A stretch of 64,000 nucleotides of DNA from Erysipelotrichaceae bacterium (GCA_017550145.1 JAFZQG010000013.1:33619-97618); one strand, 5' to 3'. Numbered from the stretch's first letter, positions 30,824 through 41,100 are shown. Numbers and translations are program-made. Notes: generated from the letters alone by a model not told the origin.

Positions 30824-31559
30824 TAAGATCTATTTTCTGGGTGTGATCCTGCTCATACTGATGTGGCAGTTGCTGTCACTACTGATCGGGGAAGAGACAA
30901 TGGTCTTTCCCGGTCCGTTGGCGACAGTCAAATATGCGTTATATCTCTTGGGCAGGGAATATACCTATAAATGTATTGCGGCAACCATGTATAAGATGAT
31001 CAGCGGTTTCATGGTTTCTTTACTGCTGGGCTTGTTTTTAGGCACACTGGCAGGCAATTTCGAAACGTTCGAGAAACTGTTCAATCCGACGATCATCACT
31101 TTAAGAGCGATCCCTACGGCTTCGCTCGTTTATTTATTCATCGTTTTGGCGGGATTTAAAACTGCGCCGATCTTTCTGGTCATCCTCATTTCCTTTCCGA
31201 TCATTTATGAAGGGGTAATGGGTGGAGTCAGGAATATCCCTAAAGGCATCATCAATGCGACCAGACTTGACGGAGCTTCTTTTCTGAAAGAGAATCTGAG
31301 GATCAGACTGCCACTGGCCTTGCCTTATATCGTCGTAGCCTTGGCTTCGAGTTTCTCTTTGTGTTTTAAGATCGAGATCATGGCCGAAGTAATAACCGGC
31401 AGTTCCAATCCGGGACTCGGTTCGGCGATCCTGGGAGCCCGCTCATCCGATCCGACAAACATGGTACCGATCTTTGCCTATTCGCTTATTGCGGTCGTGA
31501 TCATGCTGATACTGGACTACTTCAGTTCTTTTATCCGAAACAAAATGAAAACGGAATAG
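30801..31559 (+). CDS. ABC transporter permease (SsuC/TauC/ThiX-like)
   Basis: A BPD-type inner membrane permease with about 6 TM helices. The EAA loop is recognisable (GGVRNIPKGIINATRLDGASFLKENLRIRLPLALP), the site where the ATPase docks. GTG 30801 is chosen because GAGGAG lies 4 nt upstream; ATG 30765 is possible but sits deep in the previous gene in another frame. It overlaps the binding-protein gene by 23 nt. No ATPase gene follows: the next gene is a polysaccharide deacetylase with its own promoter. Confidence 0.87.
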   Translation: MKKSTSNNKIYFLGVILLILMWQLLSLLIGEETMVFPGPLATVKYALYLLGREYTYKCIAATMYKMISGFMVSLLLGLFLGTLAGNFETFEKLFNPTIITLRAIPTASLVYLFIVLAGFKTAPIFLVILISFPIIYEGVMGGVRNIPKGIINATRLDGASFLKENLRIRLPLALPYIVVALASSFSLCFKIEIMAEVITGSSNPGLGSAILGARSSDPTNMVPIFAYSLIAVVIMLILDYFSSFIRNKMKTE

Positions 31560-31561
31560 TT

Positions 31562-31567
31562 TATAAT
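31562..31567 (+). promoter_or_regulatory. -10 box of a probable leaderless deacetylase promoter
   Basis: TATAAT, 7-nt spacer AAGACTG, then ATG 31575. No SD is present. Confidence 0.55.
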
Positions 31568-31574
31568 AAGACTG

Positions 31575-32864
31575 ATGGCAAAGCGCAGAAGAGTAAATAT
31601 GCAATCCGTAATTATAATAGCGGTATTATCAGCACTGGTAATTACGGGTTTTTTATTGCTTACGGTTAACTTTTCTTTTATCGGCAAAAAGTCCATTCAT
31701 GAAGATGCCAAACGGTATATGACCAGACACTGTCTGGCTTTCTATCCCGATTCTGTCGAGGGCAAAGCCAGAGCTAAACAGATCTGCAAGGGTGTAAAAG
31801 ATGATTCGGTATATGATTACACGCTGATCCCCTATGGCGATTACTATCTGATCAATTACGGTGGTGAAAACCGTTATTTCACGGATAAGAATTATGTTCC
31901 GGTCGTGATCGATAATGTCTCCGATTACGGTAAAAAGATCGTCGTGGATTATTTAAGATATACCTTTAAAAAGGATTATCCGGATAAATATTATGATTCG
32001 AAATTCTTAAAACAGTTAAGTGTCGATAATATCGATTTTGATTCTGTTACTTATTCAATTGAAGAAGAAAGCGTCAAAGTTAATGTTCCGGAATATGAAA
32101 TGGATGTCTATATTCCGCTCAAATACATGCAGAAAGAAATAGGTATGGATTTCGGCTTTCCTAATGAGATGTACCGTAAACCGGTCTATATCGATCCGAG
32201 TCCCGATCATCCGGTCATATGTCTGACGTTTGATGACGGACCGCAGTTCCGTTATGAATATGGCGAATGTACGACAGTAGAGATCGTCGATCTGTTAAGC
32301 GAATATGATGCGCAGGGCACATTCTATATGATCGGTATCTATCTTGAAGACAGGGATATCTGGGCTGATTACCAGGTCTATACACTGTTTAAGAAGTCTT
32401 ACGGCAACGGCAATGAATTTGGCTCGCATACCCAAAGTCATGCGAATCTTATAGATCTCGAGACTGCTGAAGAGATGAAAGAAGAGATCGACGGACCGAT
32501 CGATTACATGAAAGAGTTCATGGACTATGAGATGAAGACCTACCGTCCGGTCGAAGGCGATTTCGATGAGACAGTCCTTAATGTTCAGAATGTTCCGGCA
32601 ATATTATGGGATGTGGATTCGGAAGACTGGCTGACCAGGAATCCCGATACGATCTATCATCAGGTCATGAAATATGATTATGAGACCGGTGATATTATCC
32701 TTTTCCATGATGCCTATGATGAAACGATCGAAGCATTACAAAAAATCATCCCGGAACTGATCGACAGAGGCTGCCAGTTACTTACAGTTACCGACATGCT
32801 GAAGTGTCTGGATATCGATCCTTCACTCATCAGTTATTATTACGGTCCTTACTATTACGAATAA
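31575..32864 (+). CDS. Membrane-anchored polysaccharide deacetylase
   Basis: A 429-residue NodB-fold deacetylase, probably acting on peptidoglycan or another N-acetylated wall polymer outside the cell. It has a basic start and one TM anchor (about 10-33), a spacer domain (about 40-205), and then the catalytic domain: CLTFDDGP (catalytic base and metal Asp), FGSHTQSHANL (metal His pair), YRPVEGDFD, LWDVDSEDW and DIILFHDAYDETI. The N-terminal spacer resembles that of Bacillus PdaC-like and pneumococcal PgdA-like enzymes. The last 35 bp overlap the convergent WYL gene. Confidence 0.92.
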   Translation: MAKRRRVNMQSVIIIAVLSALVITGFLLLTVNFSFIGKKSIHEDAKRYMTRHCLAFYPDSVEGKARAKQICKGVKDDSVYDYTLIPYGDYYLINYGGENRYFTDKNYVPVVIDNVSDYGKKIVVDYLRYTFKKDYPDKYYDSKFLKQLSVDNIDFDSVTYSIEEESVKVNVPEYEMDVYIPLKYMQKEIGMDFGFPNEMYRKPVYIDPSPDHPVICLTFDDGPQFRYEYGECTTVEIVDLLSEYDAQGTFYMIGIYLEDRDIWADYQVYTLFKKSYGNGNEFGSHTQSHANLIDLETAEEMKEEIDGPIDYMKEFMDYEMKTYRPVEGDFDETVLNVQNVPAILWDVDSEDWLTRNPDTIYHQVMKYDYETGDIILFHDAYDETIEALQKIIPELIDRGCQLLTVTDMLKCLDIDPSLISYYYGPYYYE

Positions 32865-33753
32865 TTATTTTATTGAGAAATTCAATATACTGATCAGCGA
32901 TCTCTCGGTCGCTGATTTTTATATTGTCACTATATGAAACAAGTTTGGAAAAGAAAGCATCGGAAATACTGGCTTTGGTGGTAAAACCGTTTTTGGTGAA
33001 GATCGCTTCCGGAAAATCATCTCTGATCCTGTCTTTAAGATAATCGCTGTCATGAATGATTTCAAAACGGATCAGTCTGGCTTTATCCGAATAGAACGCA
33101 TTGGAACTTTCTTTGATCTGAGAGATAACTGAAGAAGTACTGATATTTAATTCATCATTTCGGTTTAGAAGTCTCATCTCGATGATATTGTCGAAACGGG
33201 CATGGTAGATCTTTCCGTTATTCTCATAGTGATAGTAAAGATAATAGTAATCGTTTTCTCTGTATAAGAATAAAGGTGCGATCGTTTCCTTTTCGTCATG
33301 ATTGCTTCTTTTTATCTGCAGCATCTTTCCGTTTCTGATCGCTTCAAGTGTATCTTCGAGACGATTGATGAATTTGCGGTCTTTATGTTTGGAATGGTAT
33401 TCAAGTTTTTTAAGCAAATCAGCCTCATATTCTGAAATAAAGGAATAGAGTTTTTTCTTTAGTCTGTTCAAAAAAGTGTCATCGAGATTCTTTAAGGAGT
33501 TTAATGAATCGATGATGATCTTGATTTCGGAAAGCGAGAAGGGGGCTTCGGTAAGATAATAGCCGTTGTCATATTCGATCTCGTAGTCCATTTCATTTAA
33601 AGCTTTGAAATCTTCGTAAAGCGTCTTGCGATCTGAAACTGTAACGCCGTTTTCTTCCAGCAGAGAAACGATTTCGTTTAAGGAAAGCTTGTGTTCCATA
33701 TCACTGGAATTTCTTAAGATTTCTAACAGTTTTAAGATTCTTTGTCTGTTCAT
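32830..33753 (-). CDS. HTH and WYL domain transcription regulator
   Basis: A 307-residue regulator with an N-terminal winged helix (about 1-65: RQRILKLLEILRNSS, VSDRKTLYEDFKAL) and a WYL-type ligand domain (about 140-225: LQIKRSNHDEKETIAPLFLYRENDYYYLYYHYENNG). WYL proteins often sense nucleotides or nucleic-acid stress. A 16-bp perfect palindrome lies immediately upstream and is a likely autoregulatory site. No CRISPR or defence genes are adjacent. It overlaps the deacetylase gene tail to tail by 35 bp. Confidence 0.9.
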   Translation of the reverse strand: MNRQRILKLLEILRNSSDMEHKLSLNEIVSLLEENGVTVSDRKTLYEDFKALNEMDYEIEYDNGYYLTEAPFSLSEIKIIIDSLNSLKNLDDTFLNRLKKKLYSFISEYEADLLKKLEYHSKHKDRKFINRLEDTLEAIRNGKMLQIKRSNHDEKETIAPLFLYRENDYYYLYYHYENNGKIYHARFDNIIEMRLLNRNDELNISTSSVISQIKESSNAFYSDKARLIRFEIIHDSDYLKDRIRDDFPEAIFTKNGFTTKASISDAFFSKLVSYSDNIKISDREIADQYIEFLNKIIIRNSKDRNNN

Positions 33754-33759
33754 AATTCG

Positions 33760-33765
33760 ATTATA
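33760..33765 (-). promoter_or_regulatory. -10 box of a probable leaderless WYL-regulator promoter
   Basis: On the minus strand TATAAT is followed by CGAATT and the ATG. No SD is present. Confidence 0.6.
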
Positions 33766-33770
33766 TAACT

Positions 33771-33786
33771 GTCCAAATATTTGGAC
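33771..33786. promoter_or_regulatory. Perfect 16-bp palindrome, likely WYL-regulator operator
   Basis: GTCCAAATATTTGGAC lies 5 bp upstream of the -10 box of the WYL gene, covering where RNA polymerase would contact the -35 and spacer. It lies in the divergent gap shared with the membrane protein gene at 33834. Confidence 0.65.
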
Positions 33787-33833
33787 AATGATTTTTACCT
33801 GGTGTTCTAAGATGTAGTCAGGAGGTAAGAAAG

Positions 33834-34367
33834 ATGAAAAGAACTCTGATTATGAATAGCTGGTTAGTGATGTTTATCTGGGGCGTGTATCTTAACGGTT
33901 ATGGCATTATAGCGCTCTTACTGGGACTTATCGGAACGGGATTGCTTCTGTTTGTCAAAGGTGAGGTTAACTACAGAAGAATCATTGCTGTTTCAATTAT
34001 TTCCTATATGGTGCTAATCGGTGTGCTCTTCCACAGCAATATCCCATACTTTTTCCCGGATCTGCACATCTTTATGTCGGTAATTGTTTTAGATGCAGCT
34101 GTGACAAACGAATATCTGTATCGGGTCAGAAAGAAGATTATCCTTCAAATGTTATCACTGATCTTAGCGGCATACGCCATGCTTTCCATCCTGATTGCGG
34201 TATTACCGGATGCATCCTACACTATTTTCAGCAAGAACAGTCTGTTTCTGATGGAGTCGTTCATCTTTTTACCTTACCTCTTGCCTTTGGCCTATGCCTT
34301 GGCATATCGTAATTTCCGATCTCTTATCAGAAAGAACAGGCTGGAAAAGAAAGGAGCTACTCTGTAG
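33834..34367 (+). CDS. Multi-pass membrane protein, unknown function
   Basis: A 177-residue protein with about five hydrophobic helices (about 8-22, 24-41, 48-68, 103-122, 136-155) and a basic C-terminus (RNFRSLIRKNRLEKK). SD AGGAGGT precedes the ATG. I do not recognise the family. Its divergent arrangement with the WYL regulator, across a palindromic operator, suggests it may be the regulator's target. Confidence 0.75.
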   Translation: MKRTLIMNSWLVMFIWGVYLNGYGIIALLLGLIGTGLLLFVKGEVNYRRIIAVSIISYMVLIGVLFHSNIPYFFPDLHIFMSVIVLDAAVTNEYLYRVRKKIILQMLSLILAAYAMLSILIAVLPDASYTIFSKNSLFLMESFIFLPYLLPLAYALAYRNFRSLIRKNRLEKKGATL

Positions 34368-34373
34368 CTCCTT
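34351..34373. terminator. Terminator between the membrane protein gene and ispG
   Basis: AAGGAGCTAC / GTAGCTCCTT with loop TCT; the T-rich tail is better on the minus strand (for ispG). It overlaps both gene ends. Confidence 0.75.
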
Positions 34374-35406
34374 CAAACTTATCTATTTCTTCCTTTAAAG
34401 TACTTACTATCTCATCCTGGGCGATCGTCTTGACGATCTGTCCTTTTTTAAACAGGATAGCGGAATCTTTGGCTCCCGCAACACCGATATCGGCCCTGGA
34501 AGCCTCTTGCGGTCCGTTGACCGGACAACCCATGATGGCGACAGTCACATTTTTATTGACACTTTCCAGATATTCTTCCATTTCCTTGACGATCGGAAGC
34601 ATATCGTACTGAATTCTGCCGCAGGTCGGGCAGGAGATCAGATTAGGCACATCCAGTTTGAGCTTGCAGGCTCGAAGCAGTTTCTTGGCGATCTTTACTT
34701 CTTCGACCGGATCATCGGAGATCGAGATCCTGATTGTATCACCGATGCCATCAAGTAAGAGATTGCCCAAAGCCACTGATGATTTAATGGCGGAATTGAT
34801 CAGACCGCCTGCTTCGGTAACGCCCAGATGCAAAGGATAAGGGAAGGTTTCGCTGGCTAGACGGTAAGCTTTAATACATTCTAAAGGATCTGATGATTTG
34901 AACGAGAGGCATATGTCATGGAAATCCAGAGCTTCAAGGATCCTTAAATGGTCCTTGGCTGATTCGATCATGGCTTCTTCGGAATGTTTATATTTCTTAT
35001 TCAGACTTCCGGCGTTGATACCGATACGGATCGGAATCTGTCTTTCTTTGCAGAGTTCGACGATCTCTTTAATCTTGTTTTCATCTTCGATATTGCCGGG
35101 ATTAAGTCTGATCTTATCGGTTCCGGCTTTGATCGCTTCGATCGCAAAATCCGGATTGAAATGAATATCCGATACTAAAGGAATAGATATCTGTTTCTTT
35201 ATTTCTTTAACCGCTCTGGCATCTTCGATATCCAGGATGGCAACTCTGATTATTTCGCATCCGACTTTCTCCAGAGTTTTGATCTGTTTTACAGTAGCTT
35301 CGACATCTTTGGTCTTGGTGTTGGTCATGGACTGGATGACTACTTTGTTCTGTCCGCCGATCTGCACACCGCCGACCGTTATTTTTCTGGTGTTTGTTCT
35401 TTCCAT
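34357..35406 (-). CDS. ispG: 4-hydroxy-3-methylbut-2-en-1-yl diphosphate synthase (IspG)
   Basis: The penultimate MEP-pathway enzyme of isoprenoid synthesis, a [4Fe-4S] reductase. It has VVIQSMTNTKT, DIHFNPDFAIEAI, RLNPGNI, and the cluster cysteines in ISCPTCGRIQYD and GCPVNGPQEASRADIG. The usual NGPGEA is NGPQEA here. The start MERTNTRKI at 35406 is preferred to the ATG six codons upstream: TATAAT sits 6 nt before it and the family begins here. The gene appears to be transcribed alone. Confidence 0.96.
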   Translation of the reverse strand: MERTNTRKITVGGVQIGGQNKVVIQSMTNTKTKDVEATVKQIKTLEKVGCEIIRVAILDIEDARAVKEIKKQISIPLVSDIHFNPDFAIEAIKAGTDKIRLNPGNIEDENKIKEIVELCKERQIPIRIGINAGSLNKKYKHSEEAMIESAKDHLRILEALDFHDICLSFKSSDPLECIKAYRLASETFPYPLHLGVTEAGGLINSAIKSSVALGNLLLDGIGDTIRISISDDPVEEVKIAKKLLRACKLKLDVPNLISCPTCGRIQYDMLPIVKEMEEYLESVNKNVTVAIMGCPVNGPQEASRADIGVAGAKDSAILFKKGQIVKTIAQDEIVSTLKEEIDKFEGATE

Positions 35407-35412
35407 AGTTTC

Positions 35413-35418
35413 ATTATA
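35413..35418 (-). promoter_or_regulatory. -10 box of a probable leaderless ispG promoter
   Basis: On the minus strand TATAAT is followed by GAAACT and the ATG. No SD is present. Confidence 0.6.
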
Positions 35419-35428
35419 AAACAAAACC

Positions 35429-35686
35429 CTAGATTTGTTTTTCCAGGGCTTTGATTACTTCATCGATTTTACTGTCATCACCTTGTTTGATGGCGTTTCT
35501 GACACAGTTATCGATATGATTCTTGAGGATCAGATTATTGGTCTTCTTGAGCAGGGCTCTGGTGGCCATCAGCTGATCGGAGATATCCAGACAGTAGCGG
35601 TCTTCATCGATCATCTTTATTATGCCGTCGAGCTGACCGCGGGCGATCGTCAGATATTTCTTCAGCAGTTTGTGATCCTTACTCAT
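35429..35686 (-). CDS. csoR: CsoR-type copper-sensing repressor
   Basis: An all-helical DUF156 repressor of about 85 residues that releases DNA on binding Cu(I). With the start [11 protein letters not shown] the Cu ligands are Cys32, His57 and Cys61 (RYCLD and NHIDNC), matching the C-H-C set of copper CsoR. Its ATG lies inside the copA stop region (ATGAGTAA overlap) and has no SD, so translation is coupled to copA. A CsoR-like operator precedes copA, so the pair forms an autoregulated copper-export operon. Confidence 0.93.
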   Translation of the reverse strand: MSKDHKLLKKYLTIARGQLDGIIKMIDEDRYCLDISDQLMATRALLKKTNNLILKNHIDNCVRNAIKQGDDSKIDEVIKALEKQI

Positions 35687-35906
35687 TTTTATCGGTATAA
35701 CGCTCATATTCGATAGCGACGACGTTATAACCGGCTTCGGTAACGGCTTCCTTGATCTGCTGATCAGTGAGACCGGTATCGTTCAGATAGGCCTTACCTT
35801 CTTCCAGAGAGACTTTGACTTCTGCACCAAGGGCTTTCAAAGCTTCGGCTACGTGTGCTACGCACTTTTCACACATCATACCTTCAATCGTTACGACTTT
35901 GTTCAT
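35679..35906 (-). CDS. Possible internally initiated CopZ-like copper chaperone (in-frame within copA)
   Basis: The last 75 codons of copA begin with ATG and encode a free-standing HMA domain of normal CopZ size with MMCEKC. GGAGG lies 11 nt upstream of this ATG inside the copA frame, slightly longer than ideal spacing. A separate 75-residue chaperone could therefore be made from the same message in addition to the fused domain. The CDS is certain as part of copA; the separate product is inference. Confidence 0.45.
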   Translation of the reverse strand: MNKVVTIEGMMCEKCVAHVAEALKALGAEVKVSLEEGKAYLNDTGLTDQQIKEAVTEAGYNVVAIEYERYTDKNE

Positions 35907-38039
35907 GGTTTTGATTTCCTCCTTTTTAATAGAATTTATTCTCAAAGCATTGCTTAAGACGAATATTGAACTTACCGACATCGTCATGGCGCCGATCATC
36001 GGATTTAGTGAGAGATTAAAAGATTTATAGAATACTCCGGCAGCGACCGGAATGAAGATCGCGTTATAGAACAGTGCCCAGAACAGATTCTGTCTGATGA
36101 TCTTCATGGTCTTGCGGGCCAGATCGATCATGAATGAGACGTCCAGGATGGAATTGCTCATGAGTACGACATCCGAACTTGCGTAGGCGATATCCGTACC
36201 GTTGGCGACCGCAAAGGAGACATCGGCACTGGACAGGGCGATCGCATCGTTTACGCCGTCACCGACCATGCCAACTTTGCCGTCTTTCTTTTTCTCATTG
36301 ACGACTCTGTTTTTGTCCTGTGGCGTTACCGATGAAAGATATTCATCGATATCGAGTTTAGCGGCGATATTCTTTGCTGTGAGTTCATTGTCACCCGTAC
36401 ACATGATCGGAACGATCTTTCTTTTCTTTAAGGAAGCGATCGCCGCGATCGATGTATCTTTTAAGACATCTGCCAGATACACTATACCAAGAAGTTTATC
36501 ATTTTTTCCGACGCCGATGAAGGAATAACTGTTTTTTTCTGCTTCGGCAACGTCTTTTTCATTCAACTTCGTATATTTTTCCAGCATTTTTCTGTTTCCG
36601 GCATAGAAAGTATCTTCACCTTTATGAGCTAATAGTCCTTCAGCAGAGATCTGTTCGAAGTCATTGAATTCAATATTTCCTTCAGGATATACAGCAGTAA
36701 TGGCTTTGGCAATCGGATGGTTTGATCTTTTTTCCAGAGATGATATTACCTGTGAGAATTCAGGATCATATTCCTTAACATCGATTATTTCGAGTCTGTT
36801 TTTGGTTAATGTTCCTGTTTTATCCAGGATCACATATTTCAGATTGCCCGCAATTTCCAAGATCTCCGGATTCTTGATCAGGACTCCGTTTCTGGCTGCA
36901 TTACCTGTTGCCACCATGACAGCAGCCGGAGTCGCAAGTCCCAGAGCACATGGACAGGAGATGACCAGTACGGATAGGGCAAAGTTCAGCGCCTTTTCCA
37001 GATCCTTATCAATGATCATCCATAAGACAAATGTCAGTAAGGCGATGCCCATGACCGCAAAGACAAAATAATTAGAGACGATATCCGCAAATCTTTCAAC
37101 CGGGATCTTGGACATGGTTGCCTGTTTGGTCAGAGAAATGATTTTGGACAGTGTCGTCTGTGTCGCGTTTCTGGTGACTTTTACTTTGATCTCACCATTA
37201 ATATTTACGGTTCCGCCGATTACTTCATCATCGACTGTTTTATTGCGCGGCAGTGATTCACCGGTAATCATCGATTCATCGATCTGTGATGAACCGGAAA
37301 TTATGATGCCATCCTGCGGGATCGATTCTCCCGGTTTGACTAGGACGATATCGTTCATCTTCAGATCATCGATCGGAATGATCTTGACTTCATTATCACT
37401 GATTAGATTTGCCTGCATCGGTATAAGCGTAGCCAGACCTCTGATCGTTTTGGCAGCTTTCTTTTTATTGTTTCCTTCGATGTATTTGCCGATAGATACG
37501 ATAACCAAGACCATCGCTGCGGTTTCAAAATACAGATGGTAGTTACTGTTATTTGAGAACAGCACATATAAGGAATAGATATATGATACAAACGATGATA
37601 GCGATACCAGGGAATCCATATTCGGGGAGAGATGGAATAATGATCTGAAGCCCGAACGGTAATAATGGATATTCAGAATAATTACGATAGTACATAAGAT
37701 CAGCTGAATATATTTGCCGTAATCAGGGATATGGATACCGAACATATGGCCCATGGAGAAACACATCAATATCAGGACCAGCACAGACGAAATGATCATG
37801 ATGAACTTCTGGTAATCGAATTCGTTTGTCTTGCTGATGACCAGTTCGTATCCGGCATTCTTTACCGCTTCAGCCAGTTTTTCTTCAGTTACGATATTTT
37901 CATCAAAGGTGACCAGAGCCTCGTTTTCAAGCAGATTGATCTTGCAGTCAGAGACTCCGCCGGCGTTTTTCAAAGCCTTTTCGACATTGCTTTTACAGAT
38001 GACGCAGGTCATGCCTTTTACTTCATAAGTCTTTTCCAT
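35679..38039 (-). CDS. copA: Cu(I)-exporting P1B-ATPase with N-terminal HMA and C-terminal CopZ-like domain
   Basis: A copper efflux pump. From MEKTYEVKG at 38039: an HMA metal-binding domain ([10 protein letters not shown]), TM helices, the actuator TGE loop (ITGESLP), TM6 CPC copper motif ([14 protein letters not shown]), DKTGT phosphorylation site, SNHPIAKA (the HP of the N domain) and [10 protein letters not shown]. After the last TM, a second HMA ([15 protein letters not shown], about residues 712-786) is fused in frame. That segment looks like a complete CopZ and has its own SD and ATG (see separate entry). Upstream in-frame ATG 38066 would run through the operator, so 38039 is preferred; GGGGGG serves as an SD-like sequence. 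Confidence 0.95.
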   Translation of the reverse strand: MEKTYEVKGMTCVICKSNVEKALKNAGGVSDCKINLLENEALVTFDENIVTEEKLAEAVKNAGYELVISKTNEFDYQKFIMIISSVLVLILMCFSMGHMFGIHIPDYGKYIQLILCTIVIILNIHYYRSGFRSLFHLSPNMDSLVSLSSFVSYIYSLYVLFSNNSNYHLYFETAAMVLVIVSIGKYIEGNNKKKAAKTIRGLATLIPMQANLISDNEVKIIPIDDLKMNDIVLVKPGESIPQDGIIISGSSQIDESMITGESLPRNKTVDDEVIGGTVNINGEIKVKVTRNATQTTLSKIISLTKQATMSKIPVERFADIVSNYFVFAVMGIALLTFVLWMIIDKDLEKALNFALSVLVISCPCALGLATPAAVMVATGNAARNGVLIKNPEILEIAGNLKYVILDKTGTLTKNRLEIIDVKEYDPEFSQVISSLEKRSNHPIAKAITAVYPEGNIEFNDFEQISAEGLLAHKGEDTFYAGNRKMLEKYTKLNEKDVAEAEKNSYSFIGVGKNDKLLGIVYLADVLKDTSIAAIASLKKRKIVPIMCTGDNELTAKNIAAKLDIDEYLSSVTPQDKNRVVNEKKKDGKVGMVGDGVNDAIALSSADVSFAVANGTDIAYASSDVVLMSNSILDVSFMIDLARKTMKIIRQNLFWALFYNAIFIPVAAGVFYKSFNLSLNPMIGAMTMSVSSIFVLSNALRINSIKKEEIKTMNKVVTIEGMMCEKCVAHVAEALKALGAEVKVSLEEGKAYLNDTGLTDQQIKEAVTEAGYNVVAIEYERYTDKNE

Positions 38040-38041
38040 AT

Positions 38042-38060
38042 ATACCCCCCCTGGGTGTAT
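38042..38060. promoter_or_regulatory. CsoR-type operator upstream of copA
   Basis: ATACCCCCCCTGGGTGTAT is an imperfect G/C-centred inverted repeat of the ATACCC..GGGTAT kind known for CsoR. It ends 2 nt before the copA ATG, so it also contains the SD-like G-run. Confidence 0.7.
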
Positions 38061-38064
38061 TTCC

Positions 38065-38093
38065 ATTTTAACATCTTCACTTAAAACAATAAA
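38065..38093 (-). promoter_or_regulatory. Predicted copA promoter (extended -10)
   Basis: On the minus strand TTTATT, 17-bp spacer, TGTTAAAAT (TG-N-TAAAAT). The CsoR-like operator lies just downstream, near +1. Confidence 0.5.
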
Positions 38094-38094
38094 G

Positions 38095-38100
38095 TATAAT
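38095..38100 (+). promoter_or_regulatory. -10 box of a probable leaderless dnaE promoter
   Basis: TATAAT, 6-nt spacer GATTAT, then ATG 38107. No SD is present. Confidence 0.65.
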
Positions 38101-38106
38101 GATTAT

Positions 38107-41100
38107 ATGAGCTGTCCTTTATATATAAGAAGTGTCTATAGTCTGCTTTCTTCAATGTGCACGATCGAAGGCATTGTTTCTTATGGCCAGAAATACGGAT
38201 ACAGCAGTTTAGGCCTTGTTGACAGGAATGTTTTATCAGGTGCTATGTCCTTTAAGAAGGCCTGTGAAAAAGCTCATATCAGGCCTGTATTTGGCTTAGA
38301 ATTCGATTTAAAGCTTGATGAGAGAGTCCATACGATGATCCTTTATGCCAAAGATGATGAAGGCTTCAGGAATCTGATGGGACTGTCTTCTTTTATCTGT
38401 ACTAACAGCGAAAAAACGATCGATCTCAAGACTTTGAATGAATACAGAGGTCATAATATCCTGTGTCTTTTATCCGATGACATGCCTCTTACTTATGCAA
38501 TCGACAGACAGCTTGATCTCGAGGAAATGCTTAATAAGCAGCAGATGTATTTCGGTGAATACATCGTCGGTTTTATTGACCACGATATCGCCATGAATGC
38601 CAAAAGAGACGAGATCATTAAACCGTTATTAAAGGATCATAAAATCAGAACGATTGCCTTAAACAGGACTTTCTATCTGGAAAGAGATGATTATGAGACC
38701 TATAACGTCCTTAAATGCATAAGAGATAAGAGAATCCTTGATGATTCTGACAGCGTCTATGACAGCGGCAGACATTTCCTGAATAAGGATGAATATGATC
38801 TTCTTTTTGAACAGGATGAACTGATCAATGCCGATCTTTTAGCCAGCGAATGCAACGTAAAGATGGATTTCAAGACCTCTTTACCTTTATATAAAAACCG
38901 GAATAACGTGCCTTCAAAGGATTATCTGATTTCCTTATGCCGTGAAGGATTGAGAAGAAGACTCAAAAACAATATTCCTGATAATTACAGAAAACGTCTG
39001 GAATATGAACTCGATGTGATCGTTAAAATGCATTTTGAGGACTACTTCCTGATCGTCTACGATTTCATCCTCTACGCCAAGAAAAACGGCATCATGGTCG
39101 GACCGGGCAGGGGATCGGCAGCAGGTTCGCTTGTTTCATACTGCCTGGGTATCACGGATATCGATCCTTTGAAATACGGTCTGATCTTTGAAAGATTCCT
39201 CAATCCGGAAAGGATCTCGATGCCGGATATCGATACCGATTTTCCGGATGATCGGCGTGATGAAGTCATCGAATATGTCAGAGATAAATACGGCATCGAT
39301 CATGTCGGTCATATCATTACTTATGGTACGCTCAAGGCCAAACAGGTTTTAAGAGATGTCGGCAGAGTTCTGGACTATCCTAACAGAGAGATCGACAGTA
39401 TCTGTAAACTGATCCCCAATGTCGTCAATATGGATCTGAATAAAGCCTATGAGACGATTCCTTTATTCAGACAGAAGATCGAGTCTGATGAAAGATACAG
39501 AAGACTTTACAGGATCAGCAGAAAACTGGAGTTTTTCCCGCGCCATGAATCGACTCATGCGGCCGGTATCGTCATGTCCAGAAAACCGCTTGATGAAGTG
39601 GTACCGATCACCAGGATCGAAGACGATATCTATTCCACCCAGTATACGATGGAGCATCTTGAAGAGCTTGGTCTCATCAAGATGGATTTCCTCGGTTTAA
39701 GAAACCTCGGCATCATAGCCGAGATAGTCGAAGACATCAATACGGTTGAACCTTTCAATATCAAAGAGATCCCACTTGATGACGCGAAGACTTTTGAACT
39801 GATCGACAACGTCAATGTTCAGGGCATCTTCCAGCTGGAATCTGCCGGTATGAGCAATCTGATCCGCAAGATGAAGCCTCGTAATTTCGAAGAAATCGGT
39901 ATGGCGATCGCCTTGTTCAGACCGGGCCCGATGAAGAATATTCCGACTTTTTTAGAGATGAGAGAACATCCGGAAAAAGTCGAATATATCCATCCTAATC
40001 TGAAGCCGATTCTTGAAGAGACATACGGCATCATCGTCTATCAGGAACAGATCATCAATATTGCCAGAGTCATGGCTGGTTTTACCTATGGCAAGGCCGA
40101 TATCTTACGTAAGGCCATGTCCAAGAAGAAACTGAGCGAACTGGAGAAATTAAGTGCCGATTTCATCGAGGGCTGTGTGAGAAACGGATATCAGCGCAAT
40201 ATCGCCGAAAAGGTCTACGAACTCATTCTGGAGTTTGCGAACTACGGTTTCAACAAATCCCATTCGATCGCCTATGCGCAGGTTGCTTATCAGCTGGCTT
40301 ATCTCAAGGCCAACTATCCTTTATATTTCTATAAGGCTTTATTAAACGGAGTCATCGGTTCGGAGATCAAGACATACGATTACATAAGTGAATGTCTTAA
40401 TGTCAATCAGAAGATCAGAGGCATCAGTATGAATGATTCCGAAATGCTGTATGTAATAAAGGATGATGCCATAATCATGCCTTTTGTGGTATGCAAGGAT
40501 GTGGGCTCGATTTCCGCTTCCAAGATCATCGAAGACAGGAATGAGAACGGCCCATATACGGATTATGTGGAAACAGTCAGAAGACTGGTAGTGAAAGGTG
40601 TTGAAAGAAACGTGATCGAAAACCTGATCTATGCGGGTGCTTTCGATGAATTCAGACATTCCCGTCATACGATGATCAATGCCTTGGATAATACGATCAT
40701 GTATGCGAATGCCCACCGTGGCGAGATATCTTTGATGAGCGATTATGATGATGCACCTCTGATCGAAGAACTCAATGATGATAATATCGTTTTGGCGGAA
40801 AATGAGAAGAACGTACTGGGTTTCTATTTCAGTTTCAATCCGATCACGGCGGTAAAGAAAAAATACAATATCGAAACGGATAATCTGTATAATTTATCTG
40901 TAAGCAGCGGTCAGGTCAAAGGTTTCGGTCTGATCAAGAGAGTCAAGTCGATCAGAACCAAGAAAGGCGATATGATGGCCTTTGCGGATCTTGTGGATGA
41001 TAAGGGAGCTCTTTCACTGGCGATCATGCCGAAATTATATGAACGCTACGGCAATCAGCTGGTCAAGGGACGCTATGTCCTGTTTGAAGGAAAAATGGAA

